A stretch of 64,000 nt of DNA, taken from assembly GCA_943736015.1 (NCBI GenBank), contig OX031072.1:3003501-3067500 (forward strand). The letters run 5' to 3'. Below the pieces are notes generated by a model. It was not told where the DNA came from and did not search any database. It was given only the letters and a program-made list of their open reading frames with translations. The stretch is from Tridacna crocea. Taxonomy: Eukaryota > Mollusca > Bivalvia > Cardiida > Cardiidae. Position 1 is the stretch's first letter. Every line of letters begins with the position of its first letter. Of the stretch, positions 31,351 to 41,944 are shown in pieces. The position numbers were made by a program, and so were the translations under genes.

Positions 31351-32675
31351 TTGGCTCTACTGGCTGAAAGCCAGCAGAGCTTATGTCATGGCAGGGTTTC
31401 CGTCGTCCGTCCGTCTGTTAGTCTTTTTCTTGTTTACGCGATAAAGTCTGTATTTAATGTCCGATTTTTGTGAAACTTTCACAGTTTCTTAATTTCATCA
31501 ATAGCTTCAACCTTGTTGATTTTGAGAAAAATCCAACAAACAGTAGGGGAAAAGTAGCCATTTCAAGTTGAAAATTTCCAGTTCTTGTTTACGCGATTAA
31601 GTCTTCATTTGTTGTCAGATTTTCTTGACACTTGCACAGTTTCTTTATCTCATTAATAGCTTCAACCCTATTGATTTTGAGAAAAATCCAACAAACAGAA
31701 GGGGAAAAGTAGCCATTTCAAGTTGAAAGTTTCCAATTCTTGTTTACGCGATAAAGTCTGCATTTGTTGTCAGATTTTCATGAAAATTGTACAGTTTGTT
31801 TATCTCCTCAATAGCTTTAACACTATTAATTTATAGAAAATCCAACAAACAGTATGGGAAAAGTAGCCATTTCAATTTGAAAATTTCAAATTCTTGTTTA
31901 TGCGATAAAGTCTTCATTTGTTGGCAAATTTTAATGAAACTTGCACAGTTTGTTTATCTCATCAGTAGCTTCAACCCTATTGATTTTGAAAAAAATCCAG
32001 TTAACAATATAGGAAAAGTAGCCATTTCAATTTTAAAATTTCAATTTCTTGTTTACGTGATAAAATGTGTATTTGTCATCAGATTTTTGTGAAACTTGCA
32101 CAGTTTGTTTATCTCATCAATAGCTTCAGCCCTACTGATTTCGAAAAAAAAATCCAATGAACAGTGTGGGAAATGTAGCCATTTCAAGTTGAAAATTTTC
32201 GATTCTTGTTTACGCGATAAAGTCTGCATTTCTTGTCAAATTTTCTTGAAAATCACAGTTTGTTTATCTAGTAGCATCAACCTTGTTGATTTTGAAAAAA
32301 TTCAATAAACAATTTCAGAATAGTAGCCAATTAAAGTTCAAAATTTCAATTCTTGTATATGTGATTAGGTCAGCAGTTTTGGTTGAATTTTCACGAAACT
32401 TGAACAGTTGCTTTGTATTTTAAACAGCTTGAACCCTATTGTTTAAAAAAAAAACATCTGACAATCAGTTTTGGAAATGTAACCATTCAAAGTTTAAAAT
32501 TTCCAATTCTTGTTTAGGTAATGAAGTTCACAGTGTTGATCCAATTCTTTTGAAGTTTCATCAAGGGATTGAATATCTAGTTTGTCTTTTTGCATCATGA
32601 ATTCATAATGTATGCTATGGTCAAAGCAAACTCTACCAGTAGAGCATATTCAGGCCCTTCAGGGCCTTCTAGTTT
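31351..32675 (+). mobile_element. Pearl-like (HINE-type) element, family 2
   Basis: Opens with the palindrome CTCTACTGGCTGAAAGCCAGCAGAGC (31,356-31,381) and a CCGTCCGTCCG motif. About seven or eight tandem ~155 bp units follow, each with TTCTTGTTTACGCGATAAAG, CTTGCACAGTTT and AAGTAGCCATTTCAAGTTGA. It ends with the hairpin AGGCCCTTCAGGGCCT and CTAGTTTT. An inverted CAGTAGAGC near the end matches the start. Confidence 0.75.
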
Positions 32676-32707
32676 TAATACAGTTATTTTTTTTTTTCAG
32701 TTCTTAG

Positions 32708-32931
32708 TTAAGCCTTTACCAAATGACAACATTTTGGACTTGTTCAAATTGAAAGCATTTGGAGGCAACAAAATAAATGTGACTTAAAAATTGAAACTTG
32801 CTTTGAGAAGAATAGAAAACATTGTGGAAAAAGAAGAAAATGCTGATTACCAGCATTTTTTTCCTACAATGTTTTCAAAAGCTGTCATTCTCAGGTTCGT
32901 TAAAAGTCAGGATTATGTGACAAAGAGTTAA
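32708..32931 (-). repeat. TTAA MITE
   Basis: TTAA at 32,708-32,711 and 32,928-32,931. Several bases of one hairpin arm are lost (GCATTTTTTTCCTACAATG). Confidence 0.8.
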
Positions 32932-33265
32932 TATTTTATCAAGTATTAAACTCATGTTATAATGGCCCTGTGGTTAGGAGTTTTGGAAGAGATTACTTCC
33001 ACACTTGATGTTAAAATCATAATTACTGTCTTCATAATTGTCACAGGTAAGACTTGTACTACATGTTTTTATCATTGCTATTATCAATATTGTCATTGTT
33101 CTGTAAACAAGCCATCCTATGTAAAAAGGGTGTATAAAGTATAGACATAAGTCAACCTGTGTATTCCGCATAGGCTGATTTTGATGAAAACTTTTGCTTC
33201 AATATTCAGTTTACACATGAAAAAGGACCAGTTAACCTCGTGAATCAGTTGATTGTGTGACAAAA

Positions 33266-33520
33266 TGAAGAAATTAATCGAGATTTATTGAAGATTGATT
33301 GAAATTCTATCAGACCAGTGTTTTCTTAGAGTTTACACGAGAACGATGCGTGACGGTCATGGTCATTCTTTAGAGGAAATAATGACTGTGTTTTCCAGTA
33401 GTTGGGCGGGTATACATAGGAATTGAATTGTGTCAATTCAGAGGTGGGCGTGTAAACTCTAAGAAAACACTGGTCTGATAGAATTTCAATCAATCTTCAA
33501 TAAATCTCGATTAATTTCTT
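33266..33520. repeat. Inverted-repeat block carrying extra DIRS-type ends
   Basis: Arms GAAGAAATTAATCGAGATTT..ATTCTATCAGACCAGTG and their inverse (to 33,520) fold over about 80 bp. The left arm runs on into 64 bases that are the inverse of the right end of the adjacent DIRS element (ATTCTATCAGACCAGTGTT.. GACGGTCATGGTCATT). It is either a solo derivative or an extra terminal structure of that element. Confidence 0.7.
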
Positions 33521-33697
33521 CATTCTATCAGACCAAGTGTTTCTTAGGTTTCCACGAGATTTTAGAGCTAAACACAGTCATTATTGCCAACAGAAAACAC
33601 AGGAACCAGTGTACTACCAATCGAAAACCAAATTTATGATTTATATAGTAATTGTAATACCCGTAGCTTCGAGGTAGTTTCAATAGGAAGTACGCAC

Positions 33698-34921
33698 CTA
33701 GTCTCTGTTAGGGGGTTGTAATATAGCTTTACCATACTGCCCCTCTCCAATGACTCGACTGTAGAATTGTTTGAAGGTCTTTGCTGTGCTCCATCCTGCC
33801 GCCTTAAGGATAGCTCCATTTTGTAACCCTGCGTCTCTGGCTTTGGATGTTGAAGCTGCTCTACAACTATGAGGTCTGAAATAATTAGTGTCTATTCCAG
33901 ACTGTGTCATTATGCTTTTAATCCAGCGACTAACAGTGCTCTTAGTTACACCCTTATGTGGGGGGACCGTGGATATAAGCAGTTTATCATCAGAAGAGTC
34001 TCTAAGTCCCGAAGTTCTTTCGAGATATGTTTTCATAGATGCTACCACACAAAGCTTTTCATCAACCTTGTACTTTTCTAGTACTAATGGGTCAAGATGT
34101 CTCTTCGGAGTGGTATGTTTTAAAAGACTACTAAAAAACAGTGTAACACTATCATCATCTATGTGTACATCGCTGATCTTTAATAAATAAATAGTCTGTC
34201 CGCGCGGTCCACTTAACAACAGTAAAAGAATAACTAACTTCTCAGATAATTTAAGAAGAGATAAACTTTCATTTGAAGGTAAAGTCCTCAAATAATCAAA
34301 TACAATATTTACATCCCAAATATGTCCGTATTGAGGAAGTTTGGGTCTCTTAGTAAATATACCTCGCATAAATCTTTTTACACGAAGATCATCACCGATG
34401 TTACGATTGGTAACAAGTCCACATATAGATGAGATGGCTGACTTTGCTGTATTAATACAACTATAGCTTTTCCCCTCTTTGAACAATAGTGAAAGGAATT
34501 TTAAAAGGGGCCCGGTAGATGGGTTAAGTGGATCACTCTCCTCTTGAGTTGAAAATTGCATCCATCGTCGGAGATATGTCCCATACTGTTGATATGTTGA
34601 TTTTCTCCATGAGTGCATGAGGATATCAACAGTGATTTCTGATAATCCTTGATTAATGAGTTGTTGCCTGATAAGATGAAAGCCCCCATTCGAAGATTCC
34701 GAATTGGATGTTTCCGATCGATTTGTGTTGGTAGTTGTAAGCAATTTCTGGGAAAGATGTACGATTGTTCCACTATTTGTTGGAGAAGTGTTGGAAACCA
34801 AATTTGAGTTGGCCAAATTGGTGCTACTAGTAGAATTCTGTTGACTTTGTCTTCCGATATCTTCTGTAAAACCCTGCCAATGACACAAAAAGGAGGAAAA
34901 AGATACAGCTGTTTGTTGCAA
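33698..34921 (-). CDS. DIRS tyrosine recombinase
   Basis: A 407-residue ORF. The C-terminal half has the catalytic set of tyrosine recombinases: an Arg in SGPRGQT, a Lys in LLKHTTPKRH, HSCR (H351, R354), a Trp in AAGWS (377) and the nucleophile Tyr in QFYSR (387). The family cuts and joins the circular DNA intermediate into the genome. The N-terminal ~110 residues are Ser/Asn-rich. Its start overlaps the end of the RT ORF by 95 nt in another frame, a compact arrangement usual in DIRS elements. No broken catalytic residue is seen. Confidence 0.9.
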   Translation of the reverse strand: MQQTAVSFSSFLCHWQGFTEDIGRQSQQNSTSSTNLANSNLVSNTSPTNSGTIVHLSQKLLTTTNTNRSETSNSESSNGGFHLIRQQLINQGLSEITVDILMHSWRKSTYQQYGTYLRRWMQFSTQEESDPLNPSTGPLLKFLSLLFKEGKSYSCINTAKSAISSICGLVTNRNIGDDLRVKRFMRGIFTKRPKLPQYGHIWDVNIVFDYLRTLPSNESLSLLKLSEKLVILLLLLSGPRGQTIYLLKISDVHIDDDSVTLFFSSLLKHTTPKRHLDPLVLEKYKVDEKLCVVASMKTYLERTSGLRDSSDDKLLISTVPPHKGVTKSTVSRWIKSIMTQSGIDTNYFRPHSCRAASTSKARDAGLQNGAILKAAGWSTAKTFKQFYSRVIGEGQYGKAILQPPNRD

Positions 34922-36563
34922 TTCCAGTTAAACGAAAAAGCATCAATATAGCAATAGCATTCTTGTCCTGCTTGAAAGAAACATATTCACTTATTTGATT
35001 GTTTAATTTAGATGCAAACAAGTCAATTTGGATCTTCCCAAACAGGGATTCTATGCGTTTAAATATCTGTGGCTTAAGCATCCACTCTGCATCATCATTT
35101 ATGTTGCGGGATAAACGATCAGCCTCGAAATTTTCCGATCCAGGGACATGAACAGCGCTGATCCGTATATTCTTTGATATGGCCCATGACCATAATTGTT
35201 TACTTAGCAAATGTAACTTTTCAGTTTTACCCCCGAAGTTATTGATGTATGAAATTGCTACAGTGTTATCCAGAAATATTCTAATGTGACAATTAAAAGT
35301 TCCAGTACTCAACTTTTGAAGAACAAAGAAAGCTCCCTTTAATTCAAGGTAATTGATATGCTCCCTTTGGTCTGCCTCCGTCCATTGCCCCTCTGTTGTA
35401 TCCCCGTTGGAATTATTTATGCCCCCATATCCACTTTTACTTGAGTCACTGTGAATAAAGATGTCAGGTTCTGGTGTAATGATTAATTTATAACTTTGTT
35501 TTGTATTTGTAATCCACCATTCTAAGTTATTTTTGATGAGTTCTGTTACCTCCATATAACTATCGAAATTTCCAAAACACCGTTTCAAATTTGCATCTTT
35601 TACATGCTCTAGATCTCTATAATACAACGGAGCGTACCGTATGCCAGGTTCGCTAGCAACCATTTTCCCAATTAACTTCGCGAACTCTCTTATTGTGATG
35701 GTAGTTTTGCCTGATATCATAACACATAATTGAACCAAATTGTCAGCTCGCTCTGGTCTGAGACGTACTGTCATTGTTAAGGAATTTATAACAAATCCAA
35801 GAAATACAATTTCTTGAGTAGGAAAAAACACAGATTTTTCAGGATGAATAGTAAATCCCAGGCTATCAACCAGTAAGACTGTGTCCTTAATGTTCTCTTG
35901 GCAATCATTAAATGTGGAACCCTTCAACAAACTATCATCAATATATGGTGTATTGAAGTGTCCGAATTTTCTTAATGTTGCGTAAACAGGCTTGAGTAAC
36001 TTTGTAAACACACGTGGACTACTCGCCAATCCTTGTGGGAGAGAACAGAACTGAAATCGCTTATTATTCCAAATAAACCTTAAGTATTTCCTATCTGTCT
36101 TTGCAATGGGGACACTGAAATAAGCATCTTTCAAATCAATTGATGCAAAGAAATCTCCAGGGTGGACATGTGCTAGAGCTGCCCTCAGTGTTTCCATTTT
36201 GAAATGAACTTTTTCCATGTAATCATTGAACTTTTTAAGATTCAAGATCACTCGGACAGATCCATCCTTTTTCGGTCTGATGAAAATATTTGAATAATAT
36301 TCATTTTCCTCGCTAGTGAGTACTTCTTCTATCACCCCCTTTTCTAAAGATTCACAGATTTCTCTGTCAATTTGTTCCGATTCAGCATTACTGAATTGGA
36401 TGCTTTTTGGAGTAAATGATTGCCATGGTGTGCTTTCAAGTTCTAAGTTATACCCTTTTAATGTTTCAAGTATCCATTTATCTGTTGTAATTTTTTCCCA
36501 TTCCGGGATAAACCATTTTAACTGCCCACCTTGAAAAGATTTTGGGGTATTAAGAACTGACAA
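34827..36563 (-). CDS. DIRS reverse transcriptase - RNase H
   Basis: A 578-residue ORF. The reverse transcriptase has FIRPKKDGSVRVILNLKKFN, DLKDAYFSVPI, the QGLASSPRVFTKL block and the catalytic YIDDS box (about residue 207). The RNase H domain starts at IFIHSDSSKSGYGG (about 380). It lacks integrase. It copies element RNA to DNA. It follows the Gag-like ORF after only 14 nt, so downstream translation probably relies on reinitiation or frameshifting; the sequence does not decide which. Confidence 0.9.
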   Translation of the reverse strand: MSVLNTPKSFQGGQLKWFIPEWEKITTDKWILETLKGYNLELESTPWQSFTPKSIQFSNAESEQIDREICESLEKGVIEEVLTSEENEYYSNIFIRPKKDGSVRVILNLKKFNDYMEKVHFKMETLRAALAHVHPGDFFASIDLKDAYFSVPIAKTDRKYLRFIWNNKRFQFCSLPQGLASSPRVFTKLLKPVYATLRKFGHFNTPYIDDSLLKGSTFNDCQENIKDTVLLVDSLGFTIHPEKSVFFPTQEIVFLGFVINSLTMTVRLRPERADNLVQLCVMISGKTTITIREFAKLIGKMVASEPGIRYAPLYYRDLEHVKDANLKRCFGNFDSYMEVTELIKNNLEWWITNTKQSYKLIITPEPDIFIHSDSSKSGYGGINNSNGDTTEGQWTEADQREHINYLELKGAFFVLQKLSTGTFNCHIRIFLDNTVAISYINNFGGKTEKLHLLSKQLWSWAISKNIRISAVHVPGSENFEADRLSRNINDDAEWMLKPQIFKRIESLFGKIQIDLFASKLNNQISEYVSFKQDKNAIAILMLFRLTGIATNSCIFFLLFVSLAGFYRRYRKTKSTEFY

Positions 36564-36577
36564 TCCAGTACTTACAT

Positions 36578-37837
36578 CTAATATAGTCTTTTCCCTTTAG
36601 CCTGCCCTGACTGGGGTTTCCCCCCGTAACGTGAGCTCTTCCCTGAGCTCTTCCCCTTCATCTGGTATCTCGGCTTCTGATATTTCAACTCTGTGCTCCG
36701 ACCCGACCATTGTGTTGACCTGCCCTTTTGGGCAGGCTTTTGGGATAAAAAATGATCGGCTTTGCTTGAGAATTTTTGTGAGCGCCTTTCTTCTTTTTCA
36801 ATTTCATCCACCTTGCTATCTAATTCATCTCCAAAAAGATTGGATGTGATGGGAGCCTCAATATCACATACCTTCCGGTATTTTAAGGGAACAGCTGGCC
36901 TGATTAGGGATTTTCTTTTCTTGTTGCAATGGTAGATACCATTAGCCAGAATTTTGAAAATATCTTTGAATAGTTGGGGGAACTTTGATTGATCACCCTT
37001 GTTTTTTATGATATCCAGAGCTTGAAGGGTTGGCACCATAGCATGCTTCAAGAACTTTTGTACTGATTGTAGAGCTATGTCACTTTCCCTTTTGTCTTTC
37101 AATGCAGTCCATAATTCCCTATTAACAGCAGGAACTTCCAATCTCGGACAATTTTCAGGCACCAAGTATCGTTCCTCGAGTTCCCGATATTGCTCGTCGG
37201 GCATACTTCGATCGATCGTCCTGTTTACCAATTTAGATAGAATTTCATCGATCTTAGGTCCCGTTTTCTTGGTTTCAGCGTATAATCCATCTAATTCACT
37301 TAGAAATCCATCGGCAGACGATGCCGAGTCTTCCTGTCCGGAGTCATCATCAACGATCGTACTGACTCCGTCGTCGATTTCCAATCGATTGTCAATACGC
37401 GATGAACTATCGTCCGATAAAATCGATGTCTTTTCTCTCTTCTCGAACTGGCGCTGCATTTTCGCAACATTTAAAACCAACATTAACATCATATCGGTCT
37501 GTTGTTTCTCGAAGTTTTGTTTATCTGCCTCCATTTTGGAGATCTTTTCCCACAATTCAGTATTTCCGGGTAATTCCCCCTGCGCAGAAAGGCTTTGATT
37601 TTGTATTTCATGCGCAGCTTCAGTCTGTAAAGCGCCCTGTGGATTTCCCACAGTAATGGCAGGTCCTGATGTTGAGGCTTGAGGATTTCCCCCAATATTA
37701 TCGTCCTCGAACTCAGACCATTTCCTCTTTTCCGGATTTCCCGGAGTTTCGCTGGCTTTCCCAGCCTGAATCCTAGCCATTTCGCGAGTTCTTTTCAATA
37801 CTCGTTGCACATAAGAACTTTCGTTCTTATCAGCCAT
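36578..37837 (-). CDS. DIRS Gag-like protein
   Basis: A 419-residue ORF starting MADKNESSYVQRVLKRTREM. It has an acidic, Ser/Asp-rich middle (about 140-175), a region with YLVPENCPRLEVPAVNRELW, and a basic C-terminus with Lys/Arg/Gly/Ser repeats suited to RNA binding. No zinc knuckle is present. Identification as Gag rests on its position as first ORF of the DIRS element and on its composition. Structural role inferred. Confidence 0.75.
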   Translation of the reverse strand: MADKNESSYVQRVLKRTREMARIQAGKASETPGNPEKRKWSEFEDDNIGGNPQASTSGPAITVGNPQGALQTEAAHEIQNQSLSAQGELPGNTELWEKISKMEADKQNFEKQQTDMMLMLVLNVAKMQRQFEKREKTSILSDDSSSRIDNRLEIDDGVSTIVDDDSGQEDSASSADGFLSELDGLYAETKKTGPKIDEILSKLVNRTIDRSMPDEQYRELEERYLVPENCPRLEVPAVNRELWTALKDKRESDIALQSVQKFLKHAMVPTLQALDIIKNKGDQSKFPQLFKDIFKILANGIYHCNKKRKSLIRPAVPLKYRKVCDIEAPITSNLFGDELDSKVDEIEKEERRSQKFSSKADHFLSQKPAQKGRSTQWSGRSTELKYQKPRYQMKGKSSGKSSRYGGKPQSGQAKGKRLY

Positions 37838-38251
37838 TTCGGCTTTCTGTCTTTGTTCAACTGTCCAAACAAAGCAGTCTGTAGGAAAATACCAATGTCT
37901 TTAAAAATCCGAATGTGTCCGTAATGAGATGTTCACCGTTATGTCAATTTGACTTTCGCGCAATGAATGACATGGAATAATATATACAATAACTGAAATT
38001 CACTGTTGAATTTTTAATAATCCGATCTTATGAATTTTTCACGACTTGACCATTTCCAATCACGTGTTCGTAATGACCATGACCGTCACGCATCGTTCTC
38101 GTGGAAACCTAAGAAACACTTGGTCTGATAGAATAGATATTATGATACCATAATCATGCAACAAGTTGCTTGGTTTAATGTATCCGGAAGATGCATCACA
38201 ATCCCCTTATACCAGCGTGTGACTCACTAAAGATATTTCTTTTTATTACAG

Positions 38252-38273
38252 TACAACAGTAGAAGATGGAAGG
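38252..38273 (+). CDS. TNFR-like receptor exon 4: 22-nt microexon
   Basis: Acceptor TTTCTTTTTATTACAG and donor GG/GTAAGC are strong. The 22 nt convert the phase-2 end of exon 3 into the phase-0 start of exon 5, coding NTTVEDGR just inside the membrane. Skipping it would shift the frame. It ends a 23 kb intron filled with mobile elements. Confidence 0.7.
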
Positions 38274-38325
38274 GTAAGCTTAATCATTATATGGTTTGCC
38301 ACAGGAGAAAAGGAGCATTCTGAAA

Positions 38326-38520
38326 GTTGTGTAAAGTGTTGTCATGGATCAGCCTAAGCAGTTAGTGCAGGCTAATCCGAGATGGCACTTTATGATTACA
38401 TTAGAATTTGTGCTACAGTAGACTTGCTCAAAAAACAAAATTGCACAAAAATTGAAAGTGTCATTTTGGATAAGCCTGCATTGACTGCGCAGGTAGATGT
38501 GGAACAAATTTTACGCAGAT
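38326..38520. repeat. Decayed fold-back repeat pair (GTGTTGTC..GGCACTTT type)
   Basis: AAGTGTTGTCATGGATCAGC..GGCTAATCCGAGATGGCACTT is one hairpin. AAGTGTCATTTTGGATAAGC..GCGCAGGTAGATGTGGAAC is a second, worse one. The pattern matches a fold-back repeat common in bivalve genomes, from memory. Confidence 0.55.
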
Positions 38521-38539
38521 GCCCAAATGCCCTTTTAGC

Positions 38540-39207
38540 GTGACATACGTATATTATTACCATTAATTTGTTGACTTAAAAAAATGCTTCACACCCAATC
38601 TAAACTTATGTAAAGTGGAAAAAAAAATATTGGAATCTACACAGCATCAAATACCTTCTCAAACAGGGTATTGTCCGATTTGATTGATAAAAATGTTACA
38701 TTACTTGAACTGCCATTCAAAAAAAGTTACTAACTCTTTAACCAGGATATGTGTTAGATCTATTTCTTACCATTTTCTGAAATTATTGTCAACAATTGAA
38801 GCATTTTGTTTTTGAAATTTGCAGTTATTTTAAGAAAAGGTATATTATGATGAAGCAACTTATCTGGTACATGTGTTTGCTTTTTGTTGCAAAGGAAAGT
38901 TTTGACGTTTTTCAAGACCAATGAATATACTTGTAAAATTTCAGCTTTTAACATGATTTATGGCTTTGTGCTACTTCAAACAATCCTGTTTTGACACAAC
39001 TTGGAAAGTAATGTTTTCTTTTTTTCTCCTTTATCTACAATGCTTTCTACTCTGAAGGAGTAGTCTTAGTAGATCAGTTCTGACTACATGTTCTGCACAG
39101 TCTGATCTTGGTGTGTGTGAACAGCATAAGCTATAAAGTCACAATTAGTACTAACGGAGTTTATCCTCTTTGTGCTGGTAATATATATCTTGAACTGAAA
39201 ATTGCAG
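38540..39207. other. Intron 4, little recognisable
   Basis: A relic of the short fold-back family lies at about 39,078-39,112 (GTTCTGCACAGTCTGATCTT). Otherwise nothing. Confidence 0.4.
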
Positions 39208-39333
39208 CAACCTCAAAACTGGAATTTTGAAAATCATCAGAATGGTTTGAATGGAAATGATGATGCAGAGAGAAGACATAATCCTCTAAATTCCCCAGTA
39301 AATCCGAATGCAGATGAATATACATGTACTGGG
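39208..39333 (+). CDS. TNFR-like receptor exon 5 (first of the duplicated series)
   Basis: Acceptor GAAAATTGCAG and donor ACTGGG/GTAAGC. Phase 0-0, 42 codons. It shares NGLNGNDD and the terminal TG with exons 6-8 but carries 17 extra residues (ERRHNPLNSPVNPNADEYT). It is probably the oldest member of the series. Cytoplasmic, Asn-rich, hydrophilic. Confidence 0.75.
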
Positions 39334-39869
39334 GTAAGCCTGTGTTAATTTTGTCCAGTATTGACGTATAGATGTGTTTGTGGTTAAAGCCTTAAATAGA
39401 AATTAGTGACAGTTTATTTAGGAGAATACATGTACATTATTAGTCGTACGGTCAGGAGGCCAGGGACTTTGAAACTTGTTCACGCTTAAATGTAGCGTCA
39501 GGTGGCAAGAGACTTGGAAACTTGTTTAGGCTGTGGTGAATCATGTGCCTCAAGCCAAAATGAACCTTCAGGTAGGCTTGGGACGAGATGATACACTGGT
39601 AATGAGAAAAAAAAATTCAGGAAAAAAAGTATCAGAAAAAAAGAATCAATTTTTGCTAGGAAAGTAAATATCAGAAAAAAAAGTATCGGTTTCTGTCAAA
39701 GTTGTGATACTTTTTCAATATTTATTTTAAATAATATATTTATGATTTTGAAACTGAATATAATTAATTTATGACATTTTAGAACACTAAAAATGCTACT
39801 TTAAAATTGGTACTAACAGAGTTTATCCTCTTTGTTCTGGTAATATATATCTTGAATTGAAAATTGCAG

Positions 39870-39944
39870 GAAACTGGAAACCAGAATCCTGCAAATCCTC
39901 GGAATGGTTTGAATGAAAATGATGACCCTGGCGAATCTACTGGG
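39870..39944 (+). CDS. TNFR-like receptor exon 6 (25-codon repeat)
   Basis: Phase 0-0, 75 nt, ETGNQNPANPRNGLNENDDP then GESTG. Acceptor ATTGCAG and donor GGG/GTAAGC. Differs from exon 7 by two residues (R/Q, E/G). Confidence 0.78.
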
Positions 39945-40586
39945 GTAAGCCTGTATTAATTTTGTCTAGTATTGACCTATAGATGTGTTTGTGGTTAAAG
40001 CCTTAAATAGAAATCAGAGACAGTTTATTTAGGAGAATACGTGTACATTATTAGTTGTACGGTCAGGTGGCAGGGGACTTTTAAACTTGTTCACAGCTGT
40101 CAAGTTGCCCTGAGCAGAAATGTGGTGTCAGGTGGCAAGAGACTTGGAAACTTGTTTAGGCTGTGGTAAATCATGTGCCTCAAGCCAAAATGAACCTTCA
40201 GGTAGGCTTAGGACGACATGATACACTGGTAATGAGAAAAAAAGTCTCAGGAAAAAAAAAAGCATTGGAAAAAAAGAATCAATTTTTGCTAGGAAAGTAA
40301 GTATCAGAAAAAAAAGAATCAGTTTCTGTCAAAGTTGTGATACTTTGTCAATATTTATTTAAAATAATATATTTATGATTTTGATACTTTATGTAATTAA
40401 TTTATGACATTTTAGAACACTAAAAATGCTCCTTAGAAACAGTTTCTCTTTTACTTACAAAGTTTTTACAGGGTTTAAAATGTCTCTTGAATTGGTACTT
40501 ACACTAAAAATGCTACTTTAAAATTGGTACTAACAGAGTTTATCCTCTTTGTTTTGGTAATATATATCTTGAATTGAAAATTGCAG

Positions 40587-40661
40587 GAAACTGGAAACCA
40601 GAATCCTGCAAATCCTCAGAATGGTTTGAATGGAAATGATGACCCAGGCGAATCTACTGGG
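40587..40661 (+). CDS. TNFR-like receptor exon 7 (25-codon repeat)
   Basis: Phase 0-0, 75 nt, ETGNQNPANPQNGLNGNDDP then GESTG. This is the consensus member of the series. Confidence 0.78.
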
Positions 40662-41255
40662 GTAAGCCTTTATTAATTTTGTCTGGTATTGACCTATAGA
40701 TGTGTTTGTGGTTAAAGCCTTAAATAGAAATCAGAGACAGTTTATTTAGGCGAATACATGTACATTAATAGTCGTACGGTCAGGTGGCAGGGGACTTTGA
40801 AACTTGTTCACGCTTAAATGTAGCGTCAGGTGGCAAGAGACTTGGAAACTTGTTTAGGCTGTGATGAATCATGTGCCTCAAGCCAAAATGAACCTTCAGG
40901 TAGGCTTGGGATGACACGATACACTGGTAATGAGAAAAAAAGTTTCAGGAAAAAAAAGTATCGGAAAAAAAGAATCAATTTTTGCTAGGAAAGTAAATAT
41001 CAGAAAAAAAAGAATCGGTTTCTTTCAAAGTTGTGATACTTTTTCAATATTTATTTTAAATAATATATTTATGATTTTGAAACCGAATATAATTAATTTA
41101 TGACATTTTAGAACACTAAAAATGCTACTTAGAAACAGTTTCTTTTTAACCTACAATGTATGAATTGACAGGTTTTTAAATGTCTCTTAAAATTGGTACT
41201 AACAGAGTTTATCCTCTTTGTTCTGGTAATATATATCTTGAATTGAAAATTGCAG

Positions 41256-41330
41256 GAAACTGGAAACCAGAATCCTGCAGATCCTCAGAATGGTTTGAGT
41301 GGAAATAATGACCCAGGTAAATCTACTGGG
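41256..41330 (+). CDS. TNFR-like receptor exon 8 (25-codon repeat)
   Basis: Phase 0-0, 75 nt, with AD, LSGNN and GKS differences from exon 7. A C-to-T type change creates CCCAG/GTAAAT inside the exon, a possible alternative donor at 41,317 that would shorten it by 14 nt and shift the frame. Confidence 0.75.
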
Positions 41331-41944
41331 GTAAGCCTGTATTAATTTTGTCTAGTATTGACCTATAGATGTGTTTGTGGTTAAAGCCTTAAATAGAAAT
41401 CAGAGACAGTTTATTTAGGAGAATACATGTACATTATTAGTTGTACGGTCAGGTGGCAGGGGACTTTTAAACTTGTTCACAGCTGTCAAGTTGCCCTGAG
41501 CAGAAATGTGGTGTCAGGTGGCAAGAGACTAGGAAACTTGTTTAGGCTGTGGTGAATCATGTGCCTCAAGCCAAAATGTACCTTCAGGTAGGCTTGGGAC
41601 GACATGATACACTGGTAATCAGAAAGAAAGTATCAGGAAAAAAAGTATCGGAAAAAAAGAATCAATTTTTGCTTGGAAAGTAAGTATCAGAAAAAAAGAA
41701 TCAGTTTCTGTCAAAGTTGTGATACTTTGTCAATATTTATTTTAAATAATATATTTATGATTTTGATACTTAATGTAATTAATCTATGACATTTTAGCAC
41801 ACTTAGAATGCTCCTTAGAAACAGTTTCTCTTCTACCTACAATGTTTTCACAGGTTTTTAAATGTCTCTTGAATACTGCAAGTAAGTAAAAGTTAAAGAT
41901 CAATCAGACACAAATTCAATGGTGATTAAAGACAAAGATTAAAA

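Larger units (their letters stand above)
33521..38133 (-). mobile_element. DIRS-type (tyrosine-recombinase) retrotransposon
   Basis: Three minus-strand ORFs run Gag-like, RT-RNase H and tyrosine recombinase, with no integrase or protease, the DIRS layout. The ends ATTCTATCAGACCAAGTGTT (33,521-) and AACACTTGGTCTGATAGAAT (-38,133) are inverted copies over about 38 bp. No target duplication is visible, as expected for recombinase insertion of a circular intermediate. All ORFs are open, so the copy may be recent. It lies antisense in receptor intron 3. Confidence 0.9.
39208..41880 (+). repeat. Tandem array of ~670-720 bp exon-plus-intron units
   Basis: Exon starts at 39,208, 39,870, 40,587 and 41,256 give spacings of 662, 717 and 669. 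Flanking intron blocks repeat as well: TATATCTTGAATTGAAAATT before each exon, and GTCAGGTGGCAGGGGACTT and AAAAAAAGTATCAGAAAAAA after it. The introns contain half of the palindromic repeat described at 45,733. Confidence 0.9.
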
